A stretch of 64,000 nt of DNA from Candidatus Aalborgicola defluviihabitans (GCA_016705575.1 JADIXX010000008.1:434001-498000); one strand, 5' to 3'; positions 50,316 to 59,965 are shown, counted from the stretch's first letter. The notes: generated by a model from the letters alone, not told the origin. Program-made: numbers and translations.

Positions 50316-52394
50316 ATGAACAGTCCACTCGGTCAGCAATGCGTCAACACCCTGCGCTTCCTGTCGGTAGACATGGTGCAAAAGGCCAATAGCGGCCACC
50401 CGGGCCTGCCACTCGGTGCGGCGGCAATGGCCTACGCCTTGTGGACGGGGCATTTGAAGCACAACCCGGCCGATCCCAAGTGGCCTGATCGCGACCGTTT
50501 CGTACTGTCGGCCGGACACGGCTCTGCGCTGCTCTACAGCCTGCTGCACATAACGGGCTACGACCTGTCGCTCGACGACCTGAAGCAGTTTCGGCAATGG
50601 GGTAGCAAGGCACCCGGGCACCCTGAGCGCGGTCACACGCCGGGCGTCGAGATCACGACTGGGCCATTGGGCCAAGGCCTCGCCAACGCCGTCGGTATGG
50701 CTATCGCAGAAGTCCACTTGGCGGCACGCTACAACCGCGACGGCCATACGCCAGTCGACCATCGCACCTGGGCCATCGTCAGTGACGGAGACCTGATGGA
50801 AGGCGTTGCTGCCGAAGCGGCTTCGCTGGCCGGTCATTTGAAACTGGGCAAGCTGGTATGCCTGTATGACGACAACCGTGTCACGCTCTCGGCGGGGACC
50901 GACATTACTTTCAGTGAGGACCGCGCGCTGCGGTTTCAAGCCTATGGCTGGCATACACTGGTCGTAGACGACGGCAACGATCTAGAAGCGATTCATGCAG
51001 CTCTTGCTGCGGCGCGTGCCGAGACTGCCCGGCCAACATTGATACTGGTACGAACCCACATTGGCTTCGGGTCGCCAGAGCAAGACAGCTTCAAGGCCCA
51101 TGGCTCCCCGTTGGGTGTGGAAGACGTGATGCGTACGAAGCAAGCATTGGGCTGGCCGGTAGAACCGACCTTTTTGGTGCCTGTTGCAGCGCGTGATCAC
51201 TTCCGTATGGCCTTGACGCAAGGAGAGCAAGTGCAAGCGGATTGGAATGGGCGTATGCAACGCTATGCCCAGACCTTTCCCGAATTGTCAGCAGAGCTCC
51301 TGGGCCGTTTGAACGGCGACTTGCCGCAAGGCTGGGACGCGGATATCCCCGTCTTCGATGCTGACGAAAAAGGTATAGCCACCCGTGTGGCCGGTGGACG
51401 CGTGATGAACGCCATCGCGCCAAGGCTACCCGCGCTGTTTGGCGGATCGGCCGACCTGGATCCTTCCACCCACACGGCATTGAAAGGGCAGGGTACCTTC
51501 AACCCGCCGCTGCTTGCCGGGGAGGATGCACAAGGCAGCGACGCAGGCGGCTGGAACCTGGCCGGTCGCAACCTGCACTTTGGGGTGCGTGAGCATGCCA
51601 TGGGCGCCATCGTCAACGGCATGGCCGCACATGGCGGCTACCTTGCTTTCGGGTCAACGTTCTTCATCTTTTCTGATTACATGCGCCCCGCTATACGGCT
51701 GGCTGCACTGATGGGCCTGCACGTGGTGCACGTGTTCACACACGACAGCATCGCAGTGGGTGAAGACGGCCCGACCCACCAGCCGGTGGAGCAACTCGCC
51801 AGCTTGCGCGCCATGCCAAACCTTAGGCTGATCCGCCCGGCAGATGCCAATGAGACTGCGGTGGCATGGAGGGTGGCGGTTGAAACGCGAGATCGGCCGG
51901 TACTGCTGGTGCTGACGCGCCAGGATCTGCCCATATTGGATCGTAGCCATTTTGCCAGCGCCGAGGGTCTACGCCGAGGCGCATATGTCGTGCTGGACGC
52001 GCTTGCTGCCAATAGCAGCCCGAGCTTGCCGGACCTGATTTTGTTGGCAAGCGGCTCAGAGGTCGCACTCATTTTGGCCGCGGCACAGCGTCTGCAGGCC
52101 GGTGGTGTTGCAGTGCGTTGCGTCTCAATGCCCAGCTGGGATTTGTTCGATGCACAACCCCAAAGTTATCGTGACGAAGTATTGCCACCTGCCGTGAAAG
52201 CGCGACTGGCCGTGGAACTGGGGGCCTCGCTAGGTTGGCACCGCTACGTTGGCGACCATGGGGATGTGCTGGGTGTCGATCGGTTTGGCGCGTCGGCGCC
52301 TGCAGACGCGCTGATGCCGGAATATGGCTTTACGGTCGACAATGTGGTGGCGGGGGCTCACCGCTTAATTGACGCTTCAAATAGATTGTTTTGA
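50316..52394 (+). CDS. tkt: Transketolase
   Basis: A 692-residue thiamine-diphosphate enzyme that moves two-carbon units among sugar phosphates. Signatures: ANSGHPGLPLGAAAMAYALW, HGSALLYSLLHITGYDLSL, the TPP motif SDGDLMEGVAAEA (~155-167), the catalytic-Glu region FGVREHAMGAIVNGMA and DSIAVGEDGPTHQPVEQL. ATG 50316 has the ribosome binding site TAGGA; the frame is open further upstream but overlaps the aldolase gene. It closes the three-gene operon and, with Tal and Xfp, lets carbon flow between hexose, pentose and tetrose phosphates. Confidence 0.95.
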   Translation: MNSPLGQQCVNTLRFLSVDMVQKANSGHPGLPLGAAAMAYALWTGHLKHNPADPKWPDRDRFVLSAGHGSALLYSLLHITGYDLSLDDLKQFRQWGSKAPGHPERGHTPGVEITTGPLGQGLANAVGMAIAEVHLAARYNRDGHTPVDHRTWAIVSDGDLMEGVAAEAASLAGHLKLGKLVCLYDDNRVTLSAGTDITFSEDRALRFQAYGWHTLVVDDGNDLEAIHAALAAARAETARPTLILVRTHIGFGSPEQDSFKAHGSPLGVEDVMRTKQALGWPVEPTFLVPVAARDHFRMALTQGEQVQADWNGRMQRYAQTFPELSAELLGRLNGDLPQGWDADIPVFDADEKGIATRVAGGRVMNAIAPRLPALFGGSADLDPSTHTALKGQGTFNPPLLAGEDAQGSDAGGWNLAGRNLHFGVREHAMGAIVNGMAAHGGYLAFGSTFFIFSDYMRPAIRLAALMGLHVVHVFTHDSIAVGEDGPTHQPVEQLASLRAMPNLRLIRPADANETAVAWRVAVETRDRPVLLVLTRQDLPILDRSHFASAEGLRRGAYVVLDALAANSSPSLPDLILLASGSEVALILAAAQRLQAGGVAVRCVSMPSWDLFDAQPQSYRDEVLPPAVKARLAVELGASLGWHRYVGDHGDVLGVDRFGASAPADALMPEYGFTVDNVVAGAHRLIDASNRLF

Positions 52395-52925
52395 TCTGTT
52401 ATGCGGGCGCAATTCTTGAGCTTAGATCCGAACTGAACATCTTCTAGTTGGAACCGATAGACGTCAACGTATGGAGAACCGAGAGTGCCTCGGACTTATG
52501 GCATAAACCAGTCTAAGATTTCTGCCACACTCTTTCGGTTCAAGATGTCATCGGCGGCAACAATAGCGAGTAGCATTCGGGTGCAGCTCAAAAGTACTAC
52601 TATTCATCATGTGCTGTTTGACGAATTGATCAACATTCGGCCACGTAGCAGCCCAACCACAACCGCTCAGATGACCACGCTGTACAAGACGCGGCAATTT
52701 GAAGTGCTTTGTATGGTTTTGCTCGTCGGCAATGAGTGGCCTGGGCATGCGGTTGCCGGTGCCATTCGTTGAAAACCTGCGCATGCTTTCAGACGCCCCA
52801 CCGAACCAGTAGCCGCTGCCACTTCTATCATATCGGGTGCTTGCCTGAGGCCGCTAAGTTGCTGCGTCCGTTCGTCGTCACCTAGCGATTCAGCCCAGTC
52901 AAGTGCAACGATTACGAAACGCGCT
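52395..52925. other. 531-base gap without a recognisable gene
   Basis: A 95-codon frame at 52485-52772 on the plus strand is open but shows no family features, lacks a clear ribosome binding site and has codon use unlike its neighbours. I see no hairpin terminator after transketolase. The stretch has the look of eroded DNA at the end of the carbohydrate island. Confidence 0.4.
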
Positions 52926-53768
52926 TTAGAATCGGGCTTTCAGGAAAATCGTGGGACCGTCCATTCTGAGGTCTAGTGTCCCATTGCTGCCATCACTATC
53001 GATATTGATCCGCGTCGAGCTGTACTCGGCACCAATTCCAACGTTTTTCGCAAAGTACCATTCGGCACCAAGAGAAGCGTTATAGATACGTCCGCTCAAA
53101 TTTCCACCTATCTTTTCTATACCTGACGCGTCGACATACATCCTTGAATTGGGAGAGAACGCATGACGCCAACCGAGCTGGATAAGCGGTGCAACGGCGT
53201 CGCTGCTATAGCTTGCGTTAGCTGAACTCGACGCATTGTTGATATTGGTTGCCGCGTTCGCGTCTACACCGAAACGGATGCGATAGTAAGCAGCGCCAAC
53301 CCCAACCCCTATAACGTCCGGTCCTGATCCAAACCACCATTTATAGGATGCATTGGCCAAATCCAGACCCACGTTGACGCTGGCATTGGCAGAGAAAGTG
53401 AGGTCGTTTGGGTCTGTTGAATAGGTGCGGCTCACGCTGTCGGAATATTGGCGGTAGAACCCGTAATAGTCGAATGCGAAACCCTGACTGTGGCCTAGCA
53501 AAAAGTCCGCCTTTAGCCGTGGGATATGAACCTGATGAGAAGACACATCACCCGAACTGGCAGATCCGTACGGTGTATTGAGCGTCAGATTGGCATTGGG
53601 GCTGACAATGTAATCGCCAATAGAAATACTGATGTTGTCCAGCGCCTCCGAATGCGATTTTGACTGCGGTGTTGACTCGGCTGCTGATGCTGGCGTCAAC
53701 ATCGCGCCCAGGGAAAGTAGGCCTGCCATCACAGCAGGCTGGCGTAGGGTAAGTACAAACAGCAACAT
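52926..53768 (-). CDS. Outer-membrane beta-barrel protein
   Basis: A 280-residue exported protein. The signal peptide has a hydrophobic core at ~12-28 (cleavage near ASAAEST). The mature protein is a run of alternating amphipathic strands (e.g. GFAFDYYGFYRQYSD, YKWWFGSGPDVIGVGVGAAY, VGIGAEYSSTRINID) and ends in ...FLKARF, the C-terminal Phe signature used by the outer-membrane assembly machinery. Eight to twelve strands can be counted, so it is a small barrel of the OmpA/OprF or autotransporter-domain size. The function is unknown. It is surrounded by gene-poor DNA. Confidence 0.75.
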   Translation of the reverse strand: MLLFVLTLRQPAVMAGLLSLGAMLTPASAAESTPQSKSHSEALDNISISIGDYIVSPNANLTLNTPYGSASSGDVSSHQVHIPRLKADFLLGHSQGFAFDYYGFYRQYSDSVSRTYSTDPNDLTFSANASVNVGLDLANASYKWWFGSGPDVIGVGVGAAYYRIRFGVDANAATNINNASSSANASYSSDAVAPLIQLGWRHAFSPNSRMYVDASGIEKIGGNLSGRIYNASLGAEWYFAKNVGIGAEYSSTRINIDSDGSNGTLDLRMDGPTIFLKARF

Positions 53769-54576
53769 AGCAAATCACCTGTGAAAAATATCTATACGAA
53801 ATGGATAGCAACCACGCAATGTCACGCGAGTGCTAACAGGAACCACTTTACGTATAGCAAAGAAATTGTCTGTGCGATGGTCAACTCTGACTTGGTCCAG
53901 ATGCGCGTCCTACTCAGCAACAGACCCAACGCTGGCATCAGAGGCGCACGCCCCAGCATCACGTTGGAGAAATTGTTGCACTTCATGGCTTTAAAAGGTT
54001 CAGCCAATTGAATTTTGCATATACGACTCCGCGAATGCGGAACCTTTCCAATTGACCACGGCAGCCGGACCCAACAACTGAAGACCTCAATTGCCGAACA
54101 AAATCGGGCTCTGACACACTGTGATCAAACGCACAGATGCGTTGGGAGTATTTCAATATTGTTCAATCTTCTGGCCATGGGCATTTTCGAAAGTCGGTCC
54201 CAATTTAATTACGCTCTGGCAAGAGAGTCTTGCATTTCAGGAAATTTATGGTCATTCTTCTCTTCTTGTACGGTAACTTTATGGCGCCAACTACCCGCTC
54301 AAATTCAGGCTTTGTTGGCATTCGGCGACCGCGCACCTCTACCGGGTCGCGCGGGCAGGATCTCGCTCTTATAGATGGGGGCTGGACGACAAGCTGCGCA
54401 AGATGCTCGTTCCTGGGCATGGTGGAGAAAGTTCATGAAGGTCGATTCTGTGTGTATCAGGGACAGGCAGTTCGAGCATGGGAACTTCCAATTCGTCGGC
54501 CAGGGTGGCGCTGGCCCCATCACCATGCACGAGCAACAGCAGCACGCCGTGCATCACGATCTATAGCGCATACAAC
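53769..54576. other. About 800 bases without a recognisable gene
   Basis: Open frames here (for example 53781-54011, 54015-54374 and 54230-54580 on the plus strand) overlap one another, lack convincing ribosome binding sites and match no family I know. The base composition is more AT-rich than the flanking operons. It may contain regulatory sequence for the outer-membrane protein gene at its left end and decayed genes elsewhere. Confidence 0.4.
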
Positions 54577-54999
54577 ATGAATCTATCAACACAAGGCTTG
54601 GAGCGCTTCATCGTTGCCCAGGATTCGGTCTATGACGTTGCACTTGACGAACTGGCCATGGGCGAAAAAACGACGCACTGGATGTGGTTTGTTTTTCCGC
54701 AATTGAGGGCGCTTGCGCGCACCCCGACTGCCAAGCACTTTGGACTGGAATCCAAAGAGGAAACGCTGGCATTTTGGCAGCACCCAGTTTTGGGGAAAAG
54801 ATTGATGGAATGCACCAAGTTGCTGCTCGCACAACGAAACAGCAATGTCCATGATATTTTCGGTTCTCCCGATGACTTGAAGTTTCGCTCGTGTATGACC
54901 TTATTTTCACAGGTCGTCGCAACTGAGCCCACCTTCAAGCAGGCTCTAGACCGGTTCTGTGGAGGCCGAGCGGACGAGGCCACATTGAAATTGCTTTAA
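54577..54999 (+). CDS. DUF1810 family protein
   Basis: A 140-residue cytoplasmic protein of the DUF1810 family. The opening LERFIVAQDSVYDVALDEL, the invariant KTTHWMWFVFPQL segment (~28-40), HPVLGKRLMECTKLLL and DDLKFRSCMTLFSQV are characteristic. ATG 54577 gives the family's normal length. Related proteins are calpastatin-like in name only; the biochemical role is unknown. It stands alone in gene-poor DNA. Confidence 0.88.
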   Translation: MNLSTQGLERFIVAQDSVYDVALDELAMGEKTTHWMWFVFPQLRALARTPTAKHFGLESKEETLAFWQHPVLGKRLMECTKLLLAQRNSNVHDIFGSPDDLKFRSCMTLFSQVVATEPTFKQALDRFCGGRADEATLKLL

Positions 55000-55938
55000 A
55001 ACGCTGCAACGCTCAATATCGATCAGTTCCAGCGCATCAACGAGACCTGTTGCCACCATGACTGACGACAGAGCTATTCTGATACTGGCGGCCATCTGTC
55101 GTTAGCAACTGTGGGACATGGGCGTGATTCGGGGCGTTGGCGACGGATAATTTGCTGTAACCATGACCATTGCGGGCAACGCACAGGCCATGCAGTTGCG
55201 AAGCATCAGCGCCAGGCCTGTGAAGCCGCAAGTGAGCCGGCGCCACACCAATGATTTCCGCTGCGCCTATCCGCGCATAGGTTCTTCGCGTCAGGAGCAA
55301 TGTCGCCGACCCAAATCCAAGCGGGCAGCGTCCCATCAGGTCAGCACTGTGGCGTCCCACTGGGTCATGCCATCGCTATGGTGGTCGCATGCGTATGGCA
55401 ATGGCCCAAGTGATCGTCCGTCCCATCAAAGAACCGGGACCCATTCGCTGCTTGGTCGGCACGGCCCGCGCGCCCAGTCGGCGACACCGTAGCGAGCGAA
55501 CTAATCGATGCGGAGTTGATGGCGCAGATGGTCCAGCAATTCAGAACGGTTGCATATGGTCATTTCTCTTGGGCTTTTTTTCTGGATTGATACTGCATGC
55601 ACCATGTTCATAGCACCTGCTGACACCCCTACCTTGCTCCGTAAATGGCAGTTCTCATCCCGCTTCAAGCGCAAAGACTATGGCTGGTGACGCTACAAAG
55701 ATCGCTATCGGACCCGTAAATTCATGTCAATGTCTTGCGAGACCTATGTGTTCGATGGCACTGAGTGGTTGTGTCGCAATAGCGGGGCACGTGAGCCCTG
55801 GACGAGAACGACGACATGAAAAACCAATGGAGTTGGTTTGCCAGTCCAACGGGGAACCAAAATACATGTCGAGGCGGTCACGGTCAGCGAGATTAGTAGG
55901 ATACTTCACCTGCACGTTGTTTTCTAAAGGAGCGTTAT
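55000..55938. other. About 940 bases without a recognisable gene
   Basis: A 108-codon frame on the minus strand (55037-55360) and some plus-strand frames are open but overlap and show no known domain. Around 55637-55745 a plus-strand frame reads RKWQFSSRFKRKDYGW and is then interrupted by a stop, which suggests decayed coding sequence. I cannot assign a source. Confidence 0.4.
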
Positions 55939-56268
55939 ATGTCAGGCTGGTACGAACTTTCATCCAACGACAAAGGACAGCATTTCTTTGTTCTCAAAGC
56001 AGGTAATGCGGAGACGATTCTGCGTAGTGAGCAGTATGAATCGAAAGCTGCAGCAGAAAATGGCATTGCCTCGGTACAGAAGAACAGCCCACTGCCGGAG
56101 CGTTATGACCGTAAGGATGCAACCGATGGTCGTTTCTATTTCAACTTGAAGGCGGCAAACCATCAGGTGATCGGTACCAGCCAAATGTACAAGGCGACGG
56201 CTGGGCGGGACAACGGAATTTCCTCCGTGCAAACCAACGGTCCGAGTAGCACTGTCAAAAGCGTCTAA
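55939..56268 (+). CDS. YegP family protein (DUF1508)
   Basis: A 109-residue protein made of two ~50-residue DUF1508 repeats: GWYELSSNDKGQHFFVLKAG and later GRFYFNLKAANHQVIGTSQ, each followed by a SKAAAENGIASV/ATAGRDNGISSV helix. This is the duplicated fold of E. coli YegP. The start has a good ribosome binding site (AAAGGAG). The family has no firmly known function; members are often stress-induced. Confidence 0.92.
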   Translation: MSGWYELSSNDKGQHFFVLKAGNAETILRSEQYESKAAAENGIASVQKNSPLPERYDRKDATDGRFYFNLKAANHQVIGTSQMYKATAGRDNGISSVQTNGPSSTVKSV

Positions 56269-56475
56269 TTTTCAAGCAGGACGTTTCTGGCGGCCACTGC
56301 AAAATAACTTGCAGCCCAGCATCGGATCTTTGATTTATCTAACGATTCAATGGTCCTGTAGACAATGCTGTTGAGATACTTCGCTTGGTGAGCTTCGATG
56401 TCCACGCAAGCATGTTCGTTGACGTCGCGAATGGCAGCGGCGTTGGCGCCACATTTGTAGATGGTGCTCGGGCGC

Positions 56476-57087
56476 TCAGACGGCTGCACTAAACGTCCAC
56501 ACGAGCAGCAAATTGTTTGCCGGCATGCTCATCCGCTGCGCCAATCTCAATCCTGCCTCGACGGCCTCCTTCTCAACATCTTCAAGGCGACGAATGCCCC
56601 AAGCGGGATTCTGAGCTCGTAAGCTCGTATCAAATTGTTGGTTGCCTTCTGAGGTCGGTACGTCCCTTTCCAGATATGGACCATAGGTGATCAGTATGCC
56701 GTGGAGCGATAGTATTTGCCCGGCTCCTTGCATCAGTGCCTTGGTTGTAGCCCACGGGGAAATATGAATCATGTTCGCGCAGTAAATTGCATCAAACTTC
56801 GCGTCTACATCGTCCAACCACGGCCACTTCAGGACGTCAAGAACGCGTGGGCCATGTACGTTATGCAAACCTTGCGTATGCAGGGCAATATCGGAAAAGC
56901 CATCCACGTATGCATCGCTGGGCTGCCAGTTCCACTGTGGCAGATTCCGGGCAAACCATGCTACGTGTTGTCCGGTGCCAGAAGCTATCTCCAGTGCCTT
57001 GCCACGATCGGGTAGTACGCGGCGCAATGTATCCAGTATCGGCTGTTTGTTGCGATCGGCTGCGGGACTGTATCTAACTGGGGCCAT
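56476..57087 (-). CDS. DUF938 SAM-dependent methyltransferase
   Basis: A 203-residue protein of the DUF938 family. The opening APVRYSPAADRNKQPILDTL is its hallmark, followed by the SAM-binding motif LEIASGTGQHVAWFA (~33-47), the acidic segment PSDAYVDGF and ANMIHISPW. The ATG at 57087 gives family length; the frame extends to 57171 but the extra residues match nothing. Substrate unknown. Confidence 0.88.
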   Translation of the reverse strand: MAPVRYSPAADRNKQPILDTLRRVLPDRGKALEIASGTGQHVAWFARNLPQWNWQPSDAYVDGFSDIALHTQGLHNVHGPRVLDVLKWPWLDDVDAKFDAIYCANMIHISPWATTKALMQGAGQILSLHGILITYGPYLERDVPTSEGNQQFDTSLRAQNPAWGIRRLEDVEKEAVEAGLRLAQRMSMPANNLLLVWTFSAAV

Positions 57088-57428
57088 ACTTCCAAGTATA
57101 GGCAGGTTACTCTCTCGCCCTGCTGATCCACGCGCTAGCCAGCTTGCCAGTCTGGTAATGCATACGTGCATAAATGTTCATGCCGACACCCACCGTCCCC
57201 CGTCGGGGACATACAGTGCGCAGTTCAAGACGTTCACGTGGACGAAGGGCAGTTTCCAAAACCGCCACCGACCAATTTGGTCAGATTCCGAACGAGGGGC
57301 TACCTTTCAACGAACGACTGGAATCAGCCAGTCCCTGCTGGTCCGTCCAACACTTCTGCTTGAAGCGCGGATCCTTTGCCCTCCCAATTTAGGCAGTGGA
57401 TCCGCAGCCTTACCGCCGCTAACTCCAC
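57088..57428. other. 341-base gap with two small palindromes
   Basis: No gene is recognisable. A 14-base palindrome with arms ATGCA/TGCAT lies at 57158-57171 and a hairpin GTCCCC-CGTC-GGGGAC at 57195-57210. Both are upstream of the DUF938 gene. Neither has a T-run of a standard terminator. Confidence 0.4.
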
Positions 57429-57836
57429 TCACCGGCGATTCGGATTGCCCGGAAAGCGGTCATAGCGGTTGGGAATACCGTCCCGGTCGTAGTCGCCCCA
57501 AGAGCCTTGGGCGTACTCGTTACGGCCATGGTGGTTGTAGCGTTGGTGGCCCCAACCGTACGTTGGCGCTGGCTGCACGTAAACCGGACGGGGACGCATA
57601 TAGACCGGTTGCGGCTGCACATAAACGGGGCGGGGATGCACATAGGCCGGGGCAGGCCGCACATAGGTGGGCCGGGGGTGCACGTACACCGGGGCGGATT
57701 GCACAAGAAAGCCAGGGCTACCCAGCGTTACGGAAAACTGCACGTTGTCGCGTGCCTGTGCCGCGGTGGTAGCAGCCAAAGTGCCCAGAGCCAAAGCCGC
57801 TGCGGCGAGAAACTTGAGTGAAACGATACGGTTCAT
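57429..57836 (-). CDS. Secreted protein with Pro/Tyr-rich heptad-like repeats
   Basis: A 135-residue exported protein. The signal peptide (~1-28) ends near AAQARDN. Residues ~48-92 hold six tandem repeats of the form P-x-Y-V/M-x-P-x (for example PVYVHPRP, PAYVHPRP, PVYVQPQP). The C-terminus ends in GDYDRDGIPNRYDRFPGNP, a thrombospondin type 3-like calcium-binding segment with Asp spacing DxDxDG-like. It is preceded by a strong ribosome binding site (GGAG). Probably an extended periplasmic or surface protein; function unknown. Confidence 0.78.
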   Translation of the reverse strand: MNRIVSLKFLAAAALALGTLAATTAAQARDNVQFSVTLGSPGFLVQSAPVYVHPRPTYVRPAPAYVHPRPVYVQPQPVYMRPRPVYVQPAPTYGWGHQRYNHHGRNEYAQGSWGDYDRDGIPNRYDRFPGNPNRR

Positions 57837-57934
57837 GGATTACTCCTTGGGTTAACAAGGTTCTATAGTGCGCCCCGGTGCATGAACGCAAACTGAACCA
57901 AATCAATAAGTTTGCATAGTAGTAACACCGTGTT

Positions 57935-59272
57935 TCAGGTTGCGGGCAAGACAATGTTCACCTGCGCTCCGCCCCAGGCCGATGCTCCCAGCGACAACGT
58001 ACCTTCGTGACTGGCTACCAAGTCGTTCACCACGGCCAGGCCCACACCATGGCCGGGCACCTTTTCGTCCATGCGCACATGCAATTGCAGCACAGCCTGC
58101 GTATCGGTAAAACCAGGGCCGTCGTCTTGCACACTGATGCGCAGGGCATCTCCATCGCGCCATATTCGCACGCTCACACGCCTTGCCGCCCATTTGGAAG
58201 CGTTATCAAGCAGGTTACCCAGCATCTCAAAGGCGTTTCCTTCGTCCATTCGCCAAGTCAGGTCAGGCGGGCAGTCAACCGTAAAGACCAACTGCTTGTC
58301 GGCATACACCTTGGCCAGCGAGTCGCGTATGCGATCTACCACCGGGGCTAGCGCCAACCAGGGCGCAAAGCGCGTGGCGCCGCTCGCGCCGGCGCGGCCC
58401 AGTTGGTGCTGCACGATGTGGTCCATGCGGCTCACCTGTTGCGCAACGGTGTCGGCCAGTTGGTCGGGCTGGCCCAGTGAGGAGCGCAGCACGGCCAGCG
58501 GCGTTTTTAAGCTATGGGCCAGATAGCTCAGCGCTTCTTTGTAGCGTATTCGACGCACCCGTTCTTGTTTAATGAGGGTGTTGAGGTTGTTGGTAAGGGC
58601 GGCAATTTCGGTGGGGTAGACGCCTTGCACTTCGGACTGCTCACCACTTTCAATGCGGGAAATTTCTAGTGACACCCGTTGCAGCGGCGCCAGGCCCCAG
58701 CGCAACAACAGTGTCTGTGAAAACAAGAGCAAGAGGCCTGCCCCGCCCAACCAAGACCAAAGCGTTCGTTGAAAGACCTTCGTTTCGCGGTCGAACGCAG
58801 CGCTGCTCTCCACCACCGAAAGCACCAATCGCACCCCGGTCTTGTCTTGCCCTGCCCACCGCACGCCGTAGCCGGCGGTCAGGAATGTGCCTGATGGTGC
58901 CCGCACTGTGTCGTAGCGCCACTCGCCTACTGGCACATTGCCATCAAAAGGCGGAGTAAAGCCCAGCGTGGATGCGGACTGCCACGTCTCGCTACGCGCC
59001 ACGTTAACAATACTGGCATACAAGCCCGACCCGGGTAGCGACAGGCGTGGCTCTGCAAACTCCGTCGGCATAACCAGCGCGCCGGAAGTGTCCAGTTCGG
59101 CCCCGGCCAGTAAAAGATACACGGTGCTTTGCAGTCGAGCGTAATGTGCGGCGCGCACGCCGTCCGCATGGGCACGCTGCAAGGCCACGCCTGCAACTGC
59201 CATGAAGGCCAGAAATACCAAAACGGCGCCCACCATCAGCCGCGTGCGGATGGACGACGCGTCGAACCTCAT
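57935..59272 (-). CDS. Sensor histidine kinase (PhoQ-like)
   Basis: A 445-residue membrane kinase. TM1 is at ~13-32, TM2 at ~170-190, with a periplasmic domain between. HAMP-like residues follow. The H-box is LSYLAHSLKTPLAVLRSSL (His ~250), the N-box MLGNLLDNASKWA, G1 VQDDGPGF and G2 PGHGVGLAVVND. The SLKTPLAVL form is that of PhoQ-like kinases. It is last in an operon of PepSY protein, regulator and kinase, starting 16 bases after the regulator stop. Confidence 0.9.
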   Translation of the reverse strand: MRFDASSIRTRLMVGAVLVFLAFMAVAGVALQRAHADGVRAAHYARLQSTVYLLLAGAELDTSGALVMPTEFAEPRLSLPGSGLYASIVNVARSETWQSASTLGFTPPFDGNVPVGEWRYDTVRAPSGTFLTAGYGVRWAGQDKTGVRLVLSVVESSAAFDRETKVFQRTLWSWLGGAGLLLLFSQTLLLRWGLAPLQRVSLEISRIESGEQSEVQGVYPTEIAALTNNLNTLIKQERVRRIRYKEALSYLAHSLKTPLAVLRSSLGQPDQLADTVAQQVSRMDHIVQHQLGRAGASGATRFAPWLALAPVVDRIRDSLAKVYADKQLVFTVDCPPDLTWRMDEGNAFEMLGNLLDNASKWAARRVSVRIWRDGDALRISVQDDGPGFTDTQAVLQLHVRMDEKVPGHGVGLAVVNDLVASHEGTLSLGASAWGGAQVNIVLPAT

Positions 59273-59288
59273 GAAAAGGTAACCCGCG

Positions 59289-59960
59289 TCATTCGAGGGT
59301 GAAGCGGTAGCCGCGTCCGCGCAGGGTTTCTATGGGCTCCAGCGTTCCTTCTGGGTCCAGTTTGCGGCGCAGGCGGCCCACCAGCACCTCCAATACATTG
59401 CTGTCACGGTCCTGGTCGTGGGGGTAGAGATAGTCCGATAGCTCTTGTTTGCTTACCACGCGGGCGCGCTCCCGCACCAAAAATTCCAGTACACGGTATT
59501 CAAACGCGGTGAGTTCCATAGCCGAGCCATTCAGCTTGGCAGCCTGCGCACCAATGTCCAAGCTGAGAGGCCCCACCGTTAGCACATCAGTGGCGGCCTT
59601 CATGGCGCGACGCAGCAGCGCCTTGACGCGCGCAGCAAGTTCGGGGTATTCAAAGGGTTTTACCAAGTAGTCGTCAGCGCCAGCTTCCAGCCCGACGACC
59701 TTGTCTTGCCAGCTGCCGCGCGCGGTAAGGATGAGGATGGGCAGAGCCTTGCCTTCGGCACGCAGCCGCTGCACGACTGTGAGGCCATTCATCTTGGGTA
59801 GACCCAGATCGACAATCGCCAGGTCCACAGGGTACTCTCGCACCTGGAAAAGACCGTCTTCACCATCCGTGGCTTGGTCCACCCGGTAGCCATCAGCCTC
59901 CAGCCGCAATGCAAGTGAGAGCCGCAGCGGCGCATCGTCTTCAATCAGCAGCAGGCGCAT
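59289..59960 (-). CDS. OmpR-family response regulator (PhoP-like)
   Basis: A 223-residue regulator. The receiver has EDD, phospho-acceptor Asp in IVDLGLPKMNG (~51), Thr in LILTARG and Lys in VKPFEYPEL. The winged helix contains RVVSKQELSDYLYPHDQDRDSN and VGRLRRKLD, then TLRGRGYRFTLE. Motifs match PhoP/QseB-type regulators. It lies between a PepSY gene (5 bases upstream) and its kinase. Confidence 0.93.
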   Translation of the reverse strand: MRLLLIEDDAPLRLSLALRLEADGYRVDQATDGEDGLFQVREYPVDLAIVDLGLPKMNGLTVVQRLRAEGKALPILILTARGSWQDKVVGLEAGADDYLVKPFEYPELAARVKALLRRAMKAATDVLTVGPLSLDIGAQAAKLNGSAMELTAFEYRVLEFLVRERARVVSKQELSDYLYPHDQDRDSNVLEVLVGRLRRKLDPEGTLEPIETLRGRGYRFTLE

Positions 59961-59965
59961 TTAAG

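Noticed and set aside
52485..52772. A 95-codon plus-strand frame after transketolase
   Set aside because: No family features, no clear ribosome binding site, codon use unlike neighbours; kept only as part of a gap description.
55637..55745. Possible group II intron reverse transcriptase remnant (RKWQFSSRFKRKDYGW)
   Set aside because: Resemblance is limited to a few residues, the frame is interrupted and no catalytic motif is present.
56265..56489. A 74-codon minus-strand frame next to YegP
   Set aside because: It overlaps the DUF938 gene end, has no ribosome binding site and no recognisable features.
57555..57700. Short tandem repeats that might be a CRISPR array
   Set aside because: They are codon-level repeats of P-x-Y-V-x-P in a secreted protein, too short and without unique spacers of constant length.
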